A program made the position numbers and the translations under genes. From Luteimonas sp. BLCC-B24 (lineage in GTDB: Bacteria > Pseudomonadota > Gammaproteobacteria > Xanthomonadales > Xanthomonadaceae), in contig NZ_JAQQGN010000001.1 of assembly GCF_028550595.1 (NCBI RefSeq), forward strand, positions 310,001 to 374,000: a stretch of DNA of 64,000 nt. The letters run 5' to 3'. How positions within the stretch are numbered: position 1 is the first letter of the stretch; each line of letters starts with the position of its first letter. This document shows, piece after piece, positions 52,433-60,821 of this stretch. Under the pieces are notes generated by a model. The model did not search any database. It had not been told where the DNA came from and saw only the letters and a program-made list of their open reading frames with translations.

Positions 52433-54993
52433 ACCTCCTCGCATACGACCAGTTCCTGCGCGCGAAGGCTGCAGTCGCGCCGCGCACCGGCGTGCAGGTG
52501 CTCCCGGCGGAAATCAGCACCGTCCTGAAGCCGCACCAGCGCCTGGCCGTCCAGTGGGCGGTTGACGGCGGACGCCGCGCGCTTTTCGCCGCCTTCGGCC
52601 TCGGCAAGTCGGTGATGCAGATCGAGGCAGTACGCATCGGCGCCGAGCGTGCCGGCGGCATGGGCCTGATCGTGATTCCGCTGGGCGTGCGGCAGGAGTT
52701 CGTACGCGACGCCGCGATGCTCGGCGTGCCGGTGAAGTTCATCCGCACGATCGAGGAAGCCACCGATCCGCGCGGCCTCTACCTGACCAATTACGAGACG
52801 GTGCGCGACGGCAAGCTCGATCCCCGCGCCTTCGTCGCGGTCAGCCTGGACGAGGCTGCGATCCTCCGAGGCTTCGGCGGCTCGAAGACCTTCCGCGAGT
52901 TCATGGCCACGATCGCCGGCGACGACCGAGCGGCGGGTGTGAAGTCGGCCGGCATCCCGTATCGCTTCGTCGCCACCGCGACGCCCAGCCCGAACGAATA
53001 CATCGAGCTGCTCGCCTACGCCGCGTTTCTCGGGATCATGGACGTGGGTCAGGCAAAGACCCGGTTCTTCAAGCGCAACAGCGAGAAGGCCGACCAGCTG
53101 ACGCTGCACCCGCACAAGGAGCGCGAGTTCTGGCTCTGGGTCGCCAGCTGGGCGCTCTTCATCCAGAAGCCCTCGGACCTCGATCCCAGCTTCAGCGACG
53201 AGGGCTATGACCTGCCCCCGCTCGACGTGCGCTGGCACGAAGTCGCGACCGATCACGGCGCCGCCGGCGTCGAGAAGGACGGCCAGGCCCGGCTGTTCCG
53301 GTCCACATCGCTCGGCCTGCAGGAGGCCGCACGCGAGAAGCGCGACAGCCTGCCGACGCGGCTGGCCAAGCTGATGGAGCTCCGCGCCGAAGACCCCGAC
53401 GCACATCGGATCCTCTGGCACGACCTCGAGTCCGAACGCGAGGCGCTGGAAGGCGCCATCCCCGGCCTGGCCACGGTCTACGGATCGCAGGAACTTGAGC
53501 ACCGGGAATCGCTGGTCATCCAGTTCAGCGACGGCGAGATCCCTGAGCTGGCCGGCAAGCCGGTGATGCTCGGCTCGGGCTGCAACTTCCAGCGGCACTG
53601 CCACTGGTCCATCTACCTCGGCATCGGCTTCAAGTTCGCCGACTGGATCCAGTCGATCCACCGCCTCTACCGCTTCATGCAGACCGAGACGGTCCGCATC
53701 GACCTGATCTACACGGAGGCCGAGCGTGACGTGCGCCGGCTGCTCGAGCGCCGCTGGCGCCAACACAACGACATGGTGGAGAAGATGACCCAGATCATCC
53801 GCGAGTACGGTCTCTCGCATGCGTCTATGGCCGGCATGCTGGCGCGATCGCTCGGCGTCGATCGCGTCGAGGCTTCGGGCGACGGCTACACGATGGTGAA
53901 CAACGACTGCGTGCTGGAGACCGCGCGCATGGACGCGGACAGCGTCGACCTGATCGTGACCAGCATCCCCTTCGCGACGCAGTACGAGTACACGCCCAGC
54001 TACAATGACTTTGGGCACACCGACAACAACGCGCACTTCTGGCAGCAGATGGATTTCCTGATCCCGAACCTGCTGCGCGTGCTTAAGCCGGGCCGCGTCG
54101 CCTGCATCCACGTGAAGGATCGGATCACCCCGGGCGGCATCAACGGCCTTGGGTTCCAGACGGTGCAGCCATTCTCCGATGAGTGCATCGCCGCATTCCA
54201 GAAGCACGGCTTCGCGTTCCTGTCGCGCGTGACGGTGGTGACCGACGTCGTGCGCGAGAACAGCCAGACCTACCGTCTCGGCTGGTCTGAGCAGTGTAAG
54301 GACGGCTCGCGCATGGGCAACGGCATGCCGGAGTACGTGCTGAAGTTCCGGAAGCCGCCCACCGATGGCGCCAACGGCTATGCCGACGTGCCGGTCTCGA
54401 AGTCCAAGGACGTGTTCACGCGGCCGCGCTGGCAGTTCGATGCGCACGGCTTCTGGCGCAGCAGCGGCAACCGCCCGTTGGCGCCCGAGGATCTCGACGG
54501 CCTGGACCAGGCAGCGATCTTCAAACTGTTCCGCCGGCACAGCCTGGAGAGCGTCTACGACTTCCGCCACGACGTGCGCATTGCCGAGCACGTGGCGGAG
54601 TCCGGATGGCTTCCGTCGTCCTTCATGCTGCTGCAGCCGCAGTCGTGGCACCCGGATGTCTGGACTGACATCACACGCATGCGCACGCTCAACAGCCACC
54701 AGGCGCACAAGGGCCAGGAGCAGCATCTTTGCCCGCTGCAGTTCGACATCGTCGAGCGCTGCATCGAGCAGCACTGTATGGCCGGCGAGCTGGTGCTCGA
54801 TCCGTTCGGCGGCATCGGTACCGTGCCCTACATGGCCCTGAAGATGGGCCGGCGCGGCTATGCGTCAGAGCTGAATCCTAAGTACTTCCTCGACGCCGCG
54901 GCGTACTGCGCCAGCGTGGCGAACGAGCAGTCGATGCCCGGCCTGTTCGATGCTCTGGAAGCGGCGGCGCCGGACATCCAGGAGGCAGCGTGA
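52429..54993 (+). CDS. Helicase-DNA methyltransferase fusion protein (TTG start)
   Basis: An 854-residue fusion. Residues 1-440 are an SF2/SNF2-like helicase: LKPHQRLAVQWAVDGG (Q-like), FGLGKSVMQ (Walker A), VSLDEAAIL (motif II), ATATPSPNE (III) and SIHRLYRFMQTE (VI). Residues 460-850 are a DNA methyltransferase in circularly permuted order: TSIPFATQYEY (motif IV) precedes DPFGGIGTVPYMALKMGRRG (motif I). The TTG at 52429 has GGGAGG upstream and overlaps the prior stop. It could modify phage DNA against restriction, by analogy with P1 DarB; this is inference. Confidence 0.87.
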   Translation: MNLLAYDQFLRAKAAVAPRTGVQVLPAEISTVLKPHQRLAVQWAVDGGRRALFAAFGLGKSVMQIEAVRIGAERAGGMGLIVIPLGVRQEFVRDAAMLGVPVKFIRTIEEATDPRGLYLTNYETVRDGKLDPRAFVAVSLDEAAILRGFGGSKTFREFMATIAGDDRAAGVKSAGIPYRFVATATPSPNEYIELLAYAAFLGIMDVGQAKTRFFKRNSEKADQLTLHPHKEREFWLWVASWALFIQKPSDLDPSFSDEGYDLPPLDVRWHEVATDHGAAGVEKDGQARLFRSTSLGLQEAAREKRDSLPTRLAKLMELRAEDPDAHRILWHDLESEREALEGAIPGLATVYGSQELEHRESLVIQFSDGEIPELAGKPVMLGSGCNFQRHCHWSIYLGIGFKFADWIQSIHRLYRFMQTETVRIDLIYTEAERDVRRLLERRWRQHNDMVEKMTQIIREYGLSHASMAGMLARSLGVDRVEASGDGYTMVNNDCVLETARMDADSVDLIVTSIPFATQYEYTPSYNDFGHTDNNAHFWQQMDFLIPNLLRVLKPGRVACIHVKDRITPGGINGLGFQTVQPFSDECIAAFQKHGFAFLSRVTVVTDVVRENSQTYRLGWSEQCKDGSRMGNGMPEYVLKFRKPPTDGANGYADVPVSKSKDVFTRPRWQFDAHGFWRSSGNRPLAPEDLDGLDQAAIFKLFRRHSLESVYDFRHDVRIAEHVAESGWLPSSFMLLQPQSWHPDVWTDITRMRTLNSHQAHKGQEQHLCPLQFDIVERCIEQHCMAGELVLDPFGGIGTVPYMALKMGRRGYASELNPKYFLDAAAYCASVANEQSMPGLFDALEAAAPDIQEAA

Positions 54994-55160
54994 GTCAGCA
55001 GCTGTTCCCCCGCGCCCCGCGCCGTATGAAACAACCGCGCAAGGATCTGCTGCGCGACGAGCTGGCACGCGCGGCCGCCGAGATCGAGCGGCTGCGCATC
55101 GAGAACGAACACCTGCGCCGGCCCTGGTGGCGGCGCCTGATCCCGAGGAAGGCGGCATGA
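54990..55160 (+). CDS. 56-residue helical basic protein (GTG start)
   Basis: VSQQLFPRAPRRMKQPRKDL is followed by a coiled-coil-like helix (LARAAAEIERLRIENEHL) and a Trp/Arg-rich end. GTG overlaps the methylase stop as GTGA and its stop overlaps the excisionase start (ATGA), so it is coupled on both sides. Possibly DNA-binding. Confidence 0.58.
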   Translation: MSQQLFPRAPRRMKQPRKDLLRDELARAAAEIERLRIENEHLRRPWWRRLIPRKAA

Positions 55161-55357
55161 GCGCAGCAGAGAAGATCGAAGAACTCCGCACCCTGGACGA
55201 GGTGCAGGCCATGACGGGCATGGGCTCGACGTGGATCTATGAGCAGGTCAAGGCCGGGGCATTCCCGGCGCCGATCAAGATCGGGCGGCGCTCGCTCTGG
55301 GTGCTGTCCGAGCTCGACGCATGGGTCAGGGCGCAGGTGCGCGCCGCTCGGGCGTGA
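55157..55357 (+). CDS. AlpA-like excisionase / regulator
   Basis: A 66-residue winged-helix protein of the AlpA/HTH_17 group: LRTLDEVQAMTGMGSTWIYE, VKAGAFPAPIKIGRRSLWVL and SELDAWVRAQ. Such proteins act as excisionases (Xis) for tyrosine integrases. It runs into the convergent integrase gene, overlapping its end by 32 bases, so early transcription could produce antisense RNA to int. Confidence 0.88.
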   Translation: MSAAEKIEELRTLDEVQAMTGMGSTWIYEQVKAGAFPAPIKIGRRSLWVLSELDAWVRAQVRAARA

Positions 55358-56519
55358 GCGACCAGCAGTAGTCGGCCCAGTCCTGCATGAGCGCGCGCCG
55401 CTTCTCGATCAGAGTGCCGCGCGCGTATGCCGCTCGGGTCTTGTCGCTGATCACGTGCGCCAGCGCCACCTCGGACATGTCGTCCGGATAGTCGGTCGTC
55501 TCGCGCGCCCAGTCCTTGAACGTCGACCGGAAGCCGTGGACGGTCACGTGGCCATAGCCCATGCGCTTAAGCAGCGCGAGCATGGCGTTCTCGCTCAGGG
55601 GCTCGCCGGTGACGTCGTTGGGGAACACCAGCCGCCGGCCGAGCCGCGGCGACACGATGGCCAGGGCCGGACCCGACAGCGGGACGACGTGCTCCCGCTT
55701 CGCCTTCATTCGCTCGCGCGGCACCGTCCAGAGGCTCCCGGCGAACTCCGCCGGCAGCGCGCCCGTAGCCATGCCGGTGCGCGACGCGGTGAGGATGGTG
55801 AACTCGAGCGCGCGCGCAGCCTCGCCGCGGCGATCGTTGAGCGCGCGCATGAAGGACGGCAGCTCCGCGAATGGGAGGGCCGGGAAGTGCTCGACCGGCG
55901 CCACGGTGGACCGCTTCGGCAGGAGCATGGACAGGTGGCCCTTCCAGCGCGCCGGGTTCTCACCCTCACGCTGGCGCTTCGCCGTCGCCGCGTCCAGTAC
56001 CGCCTCGACGCGCTGGCGCACCCGCGTCGCGGTCTCGGTCTTCGTGGTCCAGATCGGGCGGAGGACGGCGAGGATGTCGTCGGTGTCGATCGCGTCGACG
56101 CGCTTGCCGCCGATGACCGGGCGGGCGTAGGTGTCGAGCGTGCTCGTCCACTGCCCCGCGTGCTTGGCGTTGCGCCAGCCCGGGCGCTGTTCCTCGATGA
56201 AGGCCTGGGCGGCCTCCCAGAACGTCGGCACGCCGCCTGCGCGCGCCGCTGCGGCTTTGCGCGCTGCGAGCGGATCAACTCCCGCCAGAAGCTGGCGACG
56301 CGCCTCCTGCGCAGCCTCGCGTGCGTCTGCTAGGCTCACGGTGTGCAGAGGACCCATCCCCATCTCCGGGCGCCGTCCGGCGAACCGGTAGCGGAACACC
56401 CAGGTCTTCGCGCCGGTGGACGTCACCTGCAGGTACAGGCCGCCGCCGTCCGGGTAGTAGCCGGCATCGGCCAGCGTGGCTACCTTGCGCGCCGACAGCT
56501 TGAACAGCTCCCGCCCCAT
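55326..56519 (-). CDS. int: Tyrosine-type integrase
   Basis: A 397-residue integrase of the P4-type family that integrates into tRNA genes. The N-terminal DUF4102 arm-binding domain has LFKLSARKVATLADAGYYPD. The catalytic residues are Arg247 (ILTASRTGM), Lys near 274, His328 and Arg331 (VHGFRSTF), His355 (ALAHVISD) and Tyr365 (AAYARG). The usual Glu after RTG is Met here. The ATG at 56519 starts about 300 bases inside attR. Confidence 0.95.
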   Translation of the reverse strand: MGRELFKLSARKVATLADAGYYPDGGGLYLQVTSTGAKTWVFRYRFAGRRPEMGMGPLHTVSLADAREAAQEARRQLLAGVDPLAARKAAAARAGGVPTFWEAAQAFIEEQRPGWRNAKHAGQWTSTLDTYARPVIGGKRVDAIDTDDILAVLRPIWTTKTETATRVRQRVEAVLDAATAKRQREGENPARWKGHLSMLLPKRSTVAPVEHFPALPFAELPSFMRALNDRRGEAARALEFTILTASRTGMATGALPAEFAGSLWTVPRERMKAKREHVVPLSGPALAIVSPRLGRRLVFPNDVTGEPLSENAMLALLKRMGYGHVTVHGFRSTFKDWARETTDYPDDMSEVALAHVISDKTRAAYARGTLIEKRRALMQDWADYCWSLTPERRAPAP

Positions 56520-56652
56520 CCCTACCCGCCCGCCTACCCGCCCATCGAGCGCGGATTGTAACGGACGGTAGCGGATAGCCAAGGACGTGAAACGTAGGCG
56601 CAAGCCCGCCACGACGCGGTTTCACGGTCCCTGGCGGCGACAGGCGGAACAG

Positions 56653-56677
56653 CGCGCTTCGGACCCTCTCTCCGCCA
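56653..56677. repeat. Diverged tRNA-Ser 3'-end remnant
   Basis: CGCGCTTCGG at 56653-56662, one A, then CCCTCTCTCCGCCA at 56664-56677 match the tRNA-Ser 3' part with the GGGTTCGAATC stretch missing. It sits between int and the true attR. It looks like a decayed second attachment site or a duplicated tRNA fragment. Not a functional tRNA. Confidence 0.65.
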
Positions 56678-56731
56678 ATTTGAAAGTGGGTAGATGGTCC
56701 GAGTCGCGTGGGTTTCGCCGGCGACGCGATG

Positions 56732-56815
56732 CGGGGTGAGAACCCCCGCGGGTTCGACAGGCCGCGCAGCGGCCTGCACGGCGAAGCCGCCCGAAGGGCG
56801 AGGCGCGCGAGCGCC
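56732..56815. repeat. Cluster of four hairpins beside attR
   Basis: Four short inverted repeats follow one another: CGGGG/CCCCG (56732-56748), CAGGCCGC/GCGGCCTG (56758-56776), CGCCC/GGGCG (56788-56800) and GGCGC/GCGCC (56802-56815). There is no gene here. Being next to the attR core and ahead of the host terminator, they could be part of the attP arm region or a host repeat carried with the tRNA end. Confidence 0.6.
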
Positions 56816-56819
56816 GAGT

Positions 56820-56841
56820 GAATCCCCCTCTCTCCGCCAGA
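56820..56841. repeat. attR, 22-bp right attachment core
   Basis: Identical to 17305-17326 in the tRNA-Ser 3' end. Excision between the two cores would restore the tRNA to its own terminator at 56848. Confidence 0.93.
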
Positions 56842-56847
56842 TCAGAG

Positions 56848-56873
56848 CAGAACGCCCCGCAAGGGGCGTTCTG
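56848..56873 (+). terminator. Original host tRNA-Ser terminator
   Basis: CAGAACGCCCC pairs perfectly with GGGGCGTTCTG around GCAA, followed by TGTTTCG. It begins seven bases past the attR core, the distance expected for the tRNA-Ser terminator before phage insertion. The remaining 57164-bounded gap (about 290 bases) holds only the upstream region of the dehydrogenase gene. Confidence 0.8.
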
Positions 56874-57164
56874 TGTTTCGGGTCATGCGCTCGTGCGGTT
56901 GATGCGCACGATCATGATCGCGCGCTGCCCGACACTAACGCCACGAGCGCCGATGTACGCCGGAATTTCCGCGATGCGGCCGCTCGTGATTCGCGGTGAT
57001 CCTCCCGGCGGAAGGCCGAGCCAGCATGCATGCGATGCCGGCGCGACGCGCCGGGCGCTGCGCCGGCAACTCTGACGACAATCGCGGCGCGCGCAACGCG
57101 CTTGCTCACACGACGCACCCGCCGTCGCTGGTGGGATCGGGGTTCCCCCAGCAAAGGACTCCCG

Positions 57165-58334
57165 ATGAAGGCCCTCACCTATCACGGCACGCGAGATGTC
57201 CGGGTCGAAACCGTGCCCGACCCCGTGCTCCACGATGCCGACGACATCCTGCTGCGCGTCACCGCGACCGCGATCTGCGGTTCCGACCTGCACCTGTACC
57301 GCGGCAAGATTCCCGAGCTGCACGATGGCGACATCCTCGGCCACGAGTTCATGGGCGTGGTCGAGGACATCGGCCCCGACGTGACCAACGTGCGTGTCGG
57401 CGACCGGGTGGTGATCCCGTTCGTCATCGCCTGCGGCGACTGCTTCCACTGCCAGCTGTCGGAATTCTCGGCCTGCGAGACCACCAATACCGGCCAGGGC
57501 GCCTCGCTGAACCGCAAAGGCATGCGCCCGCCGGCGGCGTTGTTCGGCTACAGCCATCTGTATGGCGGCATCGCCGGTGGCCAGGCTGAGTTCGTGCGGG
57601 TGCCCAAGGCCAACGTCGGCCCGCTGGTGATCCCCGAGGGCCTCGCCGACGAACAGGTGCTGTTTCTCTCCGACATCCTGCCCACCGGCTATCAGGCGGT
57701 GCTCGACGCGAACGTGACCGAAGGATCGACGGTGGCGATCTTCGGGGCGGGCCCGGTCGGCCTGATGGCGGCGGCCTGCTGCCGCATGCTCGGCGCCGAA
57801 CGCATCTTCATGGTCGACCGCTACCAGTACCGGCTCGATTTCGCACAGGCCACCTACGGGGTGATTCCGATCAACTTCGAGGAAGTCGACGATCCGGCCG
57901 ACTTCATCGTCTCGCAGACCAAGGGCCGCGGCGTGGACGCCTCGATCGATGCGGTAGGCTTCGAGGCGAAGGGCAGCAAGGTCGACACCCTGATGACCGG
58001 CCTGAAACTCGAGACCAGCAGCGGCGCGGCGATCCGCCAGTGCATCGCGGCGACGCGGCGCGCGGGCACGGTCAGCATTCCCGGGGTGTATTCGGGCTTC
58101 ATCCACGCCTTCATGCTCGGCGACGCGTTCGACAAGGCCCTGACGTTCAAGATGGGCCAGACCGACGTGCAGCGCTACATGCCGGAACTGCTGGCGCGGG
58201 TCAATGACGGCGATCTTCGTCCCGACGTGATCATTTCCCATCGGATGTCCCTGACCGACGCGGCCAAGGGCTACGAGATCTTCGACGGCAAGGACGAAGC
58301 GGACGCCTGCCGCAAGGTCGTGTTGACGCCTTGA
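57165..58334 (+). CDS. Zinc-dependent alcohol dehydrogenase family protein
   Basis: A 389-residue medium-chain dehydrogenase. Catalytic zinc ligands are Cys38 (AICGSDLH) and His60-Glu61 (GHEFMG). The structural zinc lobe has Cys90, Cys93, Cys96 and Cys104, and the NAD site is [14 protein letters not shown]. The insertion around residues 100-130 resembles glutathione-independent formaldehyde dehydrogenases. AAAGGA precedes the ATG at 57165. The exact substrate cannot be told. Confidence 0.92.
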   Translation: MKALTYHGTRDVRVETVPDPVLHDADDILLRVTATAICGSDLHLYRGKIPELHDGDILGHEFMGVVEDIGPDVTNVRVGDRVVIPFVIACGDCFHCQLSEFSACETTNTGQGASLNRKGMRPPAALFGYSHLYGGIAGGQAEFVRVPKANVGPLVIPEGLADEQVLFLSDILPTGYQAVLDANVTEGSTVAIFGAGPVGLMAAACCRMLGAERIFMVDRYQYRLDFAQATYGVIPINFEEVDDPADFIVSQTKGRGVDASIDAVGFEAKGSKVDTLMTGLKLETSSGAAIRQCIAATRRAGTVSIPGVYSGFIHAFMLGDAFDKALTFKMGQTDVQRYMPELLARVNDGDLRPDVIISHRMSLTDAAKGYEIFDGKDEADACRKVVLTP

Positions 58335-58367
58335 CCGGCGCACCGGGCCATCGTCCGACATGGCGAT

Positions 58368-58469
58368 GGCCCCGCCGACTGACCTCGGCACCCGCATCGA
58401 TCGATACCGTTGCTGCCTTCCGGCCCTGGCGGGATTTTCAATCTAGCGTCGCGAGGGGCCGACGGGGCC
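58368..58469 (-). ncRNA. ffs: Signal recognition particle RNA (4.5S RNA)
   Basis: The minus strand has the SRP domain IV signature GCCAGGGCCGGAAGGCAGCA at the tip of a long hairpin. The ends GGCCCCG and CGGGGCC pair, giving a molecule of about 102 bases, the size of proteobacterial 4.5S RNA. It works with Ffh in membrane-protein targeting. Exact ends are set by this pairing and may be off by a few bases. Confidence 0.92.
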
Positions 58470-58569
58470 ACCATGGAAACGAACGATCCGGGTCTTGCAC
58501 CGGCCCCGCGTCGAAGCGGGACGCGGAGTCTAGCAGGACGGCGACGGCGCGCCTATCGCTGGACCGCGC

Positions 58570-59133
58570 TCAGCGGGCGCCCACGCGTTCGACCTCGGGC
58601 CGACCGGCGGTCTGACTGAACCGGAACGCATACGACAGGCGCACGGCGGTCGGCGTCTCCACCACGCCCTCCGCCGTGCACGCGTCGTCGCCCGTGTAGC
58701 CGACCGGTGCCTCGCAGAGCAGCGCCGGCGCATACCGCCAACCGGCAACGGCCGTGCGCACCGCCTCCAGAAGCACCGCGGTGTCGCCGGTGGACGCCGC
58801 GGCACAGTCGCCGTCCTGGCGCGGCGCGACGGCCGTCACCTGCCCGGCCGCGTCCACCACCACATCGACGCAGACCGTCGCCGGCGGCAGGCGCTGCGCC
58901 AGCAGCGCCTCCGGATAGACCGGCAGCGCGACATCGGCCTCGAGATTGGGATGGAGAAACCGCTGGTGGGGTACCCGCTCCATGCGCCGGGTATCCGCCG
59001 CGGGCGCGAGCAGTGTCGCGCCCACCGCGCCCGTGGGCGCTGGCATCGGCGACGGCGACGGCGTAAAGACGGTCGGCGTCGACGTGCACGCCGTCAGCAG
59101 GACCAGACAGCCGCCCGCGAGCGAGCGCCTCAT
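58570..59133 (-). CDS. Lipoprotein with TonB-C-like domain
   Basis: A 187-residue lipoprotein: signal MRRSLAGGCLVLLTAC with Cys16 as lipid site, a Pro/Ser/Thr linker, and a region VALPVYPEALLAQRLPPATV to AVRLSYAFRFSQ. This resembles the TonB C-terminal fold (CVDVVVDAAGQVTAV). Not a full TonB as it has no membrane anchor or Pro-rich spacer. It is coupled to the YVTN gene by ATGA. Confidence 0.72.
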   Translation of the reverse strand: MRRSLAGGCLVLLTACTSTPTVFTPSPSPMPAPTGAVGATLLAPAADTRRMERVPHQRFLHPNLEADVALPVYPEALLAQRLPPATVCVDVVVDAAGQVTAVAPRQDGDCAAASTGDTAVLLEAVRTAVAGWRYAPALLCEAPVGYTGDDACTAEGVVETPTAVRLSYAFRFSQTAGRPEVERVGAR

Positions 59134-60134
59134 TCCGGTGAGGCCGGCACGATCGCGAGCGCGTCGGGCTCACGGCCCGTGGCCCAGTGGTCGATCACCC
59201 GCCAGTCGCGCGTATCGATGACCGCCACGCGGTCCGCACCGCTGATCGCGACATAGGCGCGGCCCGCGGCCGGATCGACCACCGCACCGATCGGCAGCGG
59301 TCCACGCCCGAGCAGGGTGTCCTGCAGCGCGGCATCGGACGGCGTCAGGGCGACGGTCGTGATCGCGGCCTGCGCGGCCACGTCGAACACCGACAGCGTG
59401 GCCGCGGTGGCGTTGGTGACCAGCGCATGGCGGCCGTCCGGCGTGAAGACGACGCGGATCGGAAAGCCTGCGCTCGGCAAGGTGGCGACGATCTCGAGCG
59501 TCTCGGGATCGTGAATGGTCACGCTGTCGTCGGCGCGGTTGGTCACCCAGACGCGGCCGTCGGGCGCGATCGCGATGCCCTCGGCGCCGGCCCCGGCAGG
59601 CCGCTCGGCGGTGACCCGCATCGTCGCCACATCCACGCGCACCACCGTCCCCGCGCGGATCTTGCTGACGTAGGCCGCGGCGCCATCCGGCGAGACCGCG
59701 ACCATGTGGCCCACGCCCTCGCCCACATCGGCGACGCCGCTCACCTCACCGCGCGCGACGTCCACACGCAGCAGGCTGCCACTGGACTCGGTGGTCACCA
59801 GGGCATCGCCGTCCGCCAGCAGCTGCAGACCATGCGGACGGCCGTGCGCACCGAGATCGATGGTGCGTGTGCGCCCGTCCGTGAGCTCGATGACCGTCAG
59901 CGCGTGGTGGGGCTCGCGGTGGCCGTAGGTCGTGACCACCGCGCGGTGCCCGTCCGCGGAGACCGCGATTTCGTGCGGTGCGGGGCCGGTGGCGTACTCG
60001 GCGACGCGCTGGCCGGTGGCCGTGTCGAGGGCCCAGACGGTGTCGGCCGACTTGTTGCCCACCAGCAGACGCGACTGCGCCTGGGCGCCGAATGCGAACG
60101 CGACGAGCACTGCGGACAGCATCAGGCGCTTCAT
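59130..60134 (-). CDS. YVTN-type beta-propeller protein, secreted
   Basis: A 334-residue protein with a signal peptide (MKRLMLSAVLVAFAFGAQAQ) and seven propeller repeats of the YVTN/YncE kind: TVWALDTATGQRVAEYATG, HEIAVSADGHRAVVTTYG, HMVAVSPDGAAAYVSKI. It is likely periplasmic. These proteins bind DNA, metal or redox cofactors in different cases; the role here is unknown. It overlaps moaE by ATGA, which may reflect operon membership only. Confidence 0.88.
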   Translation of the reverse strand: MKRLMLSAVLVAFAFGAQAQSRLLVGNKSADTVWALDTATGQRVAEYATGPAPHEIAVSADGHRAVVTTYGHREPHHALTVIELTDGRTRTIDLGAHGRPHGLQLLADGDALVTTESSGSLLRVDVARGEVSGVADVGEGVGHMVAVSPDGAAAYVSKIRAGTVVRVDVATMRVTAERPAGAGAEGIAIAPDGRVWVTNRADDSVTIHDPETLEIVATLPSAGFPIRVVFTPDGRHALVTNATAATLSVFDVAAQAAITTVALTPSDAALQDTLLGRGPLPIGAVVDPAAGRAYVAISGADRVAVIDTRDWRVIDHWATGREPDALAIVPASPE

Positions 60135-60577
60135 GCCGCGCCTCCGTCCGGCGCGCGCTCGGGATGAAGCCACCCCGCCTCGCCGTCGGCATAACGTTCG
60201 TGCTTCCAGATCGGCACCCGGTCCTTGATCGAATCGATGATGTAGCGGCAGGCATCGAACGCCGCGCCGCGATGCGCCGCGCTCACGCCCACCCACACCG
60301 CCATGTCGCCGATCGCCAGATCGCCGATGCGGTGCACGCAGACCGCGCCGCACAGGTCGAACCGCGCGCGCGCTTCGGCGAGCACCTGCTCGCCCTCGCG
60401 CTCGGCCAGCGCGACATAGGACTCGTAGCGCAGGCCACGCACCGGACGCCCGTCGTTGTGATCGCGCACCCAGCCCTCGAAGCTGGCGAACGCGCCTGCA
60501 CGATCGTCCTCGAGACGCCGGCGCAGCGGAGCGAGATCGAGCGGCGCATCCGCCAGCCAGAACATGCGGTCGTCCAT
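60131..60577 (-). CDS. moaE: Molybdopterin synthase catalytic subunit
   Basis: A 148-residue MoaE that inserts sulfur into precursor Z with MoaD. GAFASFEGWVRDHNDGRPV, LRYESYVALAE, VHRIGDLAIGDMAVWVGVSA, and the catalytic KDRVPIWKHE are all present. It is downstream of moaD with one base between stop and start. Confidence 0.96.
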   Translation of the reverse strand: MDDRMFWLADAPLDLAPLRRRLEDDRAGAFASFEGWVRDHNDGRPVRGLRYESYVALAEREGEQVLAEARARFDLCGAVCVHRIGDLAIGDMAVWVGVSAAHRGAAFDACRYIIDSIKDRVPIWKHERYADGEAGWLHPERAPDGGAA

Positions 60578-60578
60578 G

Positions 60579-60821
60579 TCAGCCTCCGCTGACCGGTGGA
60601 ATGAAGGCGATCTCGCTGCCGCCGCGCGGCGCGTCGTCCCAGCGTGCGAAGGCGCCGTCGACCGCCACGCGCAGGCGCTCGACCGGAAGCGCGAAGCCGT
60701 GCAGCGCCTGCACCTCCGCGTACAGCGCACGCAGGTCGGACGCGGCCGTGTCGCGGGTTTCGGCGTCGGTGCCGGCACGATCGCGCAGGCTGGCGAAATA
60801 CAGCAGACGGACTTCGGTCAT
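60579..60821 (-). CDS. moaD: Molybdopterin synthase sulfur carrier
   Basis: An 80-residue ubiquitin-like protein starting [20 protein letters not shown] and ending [11 protein letters not shown], with the C-terminal Gly-Gly that is adenylated and thiocarboxylated. Its ATG overlaps the moaC stop. Confidence 0.95.
   Translation of the reverse strand: MTEVRLLYFASLRDRAGTDAETRDTAASDLRALYAEVQALHGFALPVERLRVAVDGAFARWDDAPRGGSEIAFIPPVSGG

Larger units (their letters stand above)
17305..56841. mobile_element. Complete lambdoid siphovirus prophage in tRNA-Ser (about 39.5 kb)
   Basis: Direct 22-bp repeats bound an element with every expected module: integrase and AlpA-like excisionase, CI/Cro/CII control, replication (O-like, DnaB), RecT/YqaJ recombination, a Q-like late regulator, lysis, cos-type packaging (HNH, TerS, TerL), HK97-type head genes and a lambda-type tail from tube to J. 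No transposase and no obviously broken essential gene is seen, so it may be inducible. Late genes run leftward and the recombination block runs rightward, with CI between. Confidence 0.95.

Noticed and set aside
52306-54774. An 822-codon minus-strand frame across the helicase-methylase
   Set aside because: It mirrors a gene with intact helicase and methylase motifs; its translation is Val/Asp/His-rich without motifs.
17305-56841. Toxin-antitoxin, restriction-modification operon or antiphage island inside the prophage
   Set aside because: Apart from the helicase-methylase and the secreted protein, none of the genes shows motifs of known defence or toxin families.
56883-58397. A 504-codon minus-strand frame over the alcohol dehydrogenase
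   Set aside because: The plus strand carries all zinc ligands and the NAD motif; the antisense frame does not match anything and runs across the tRNA terminator region.
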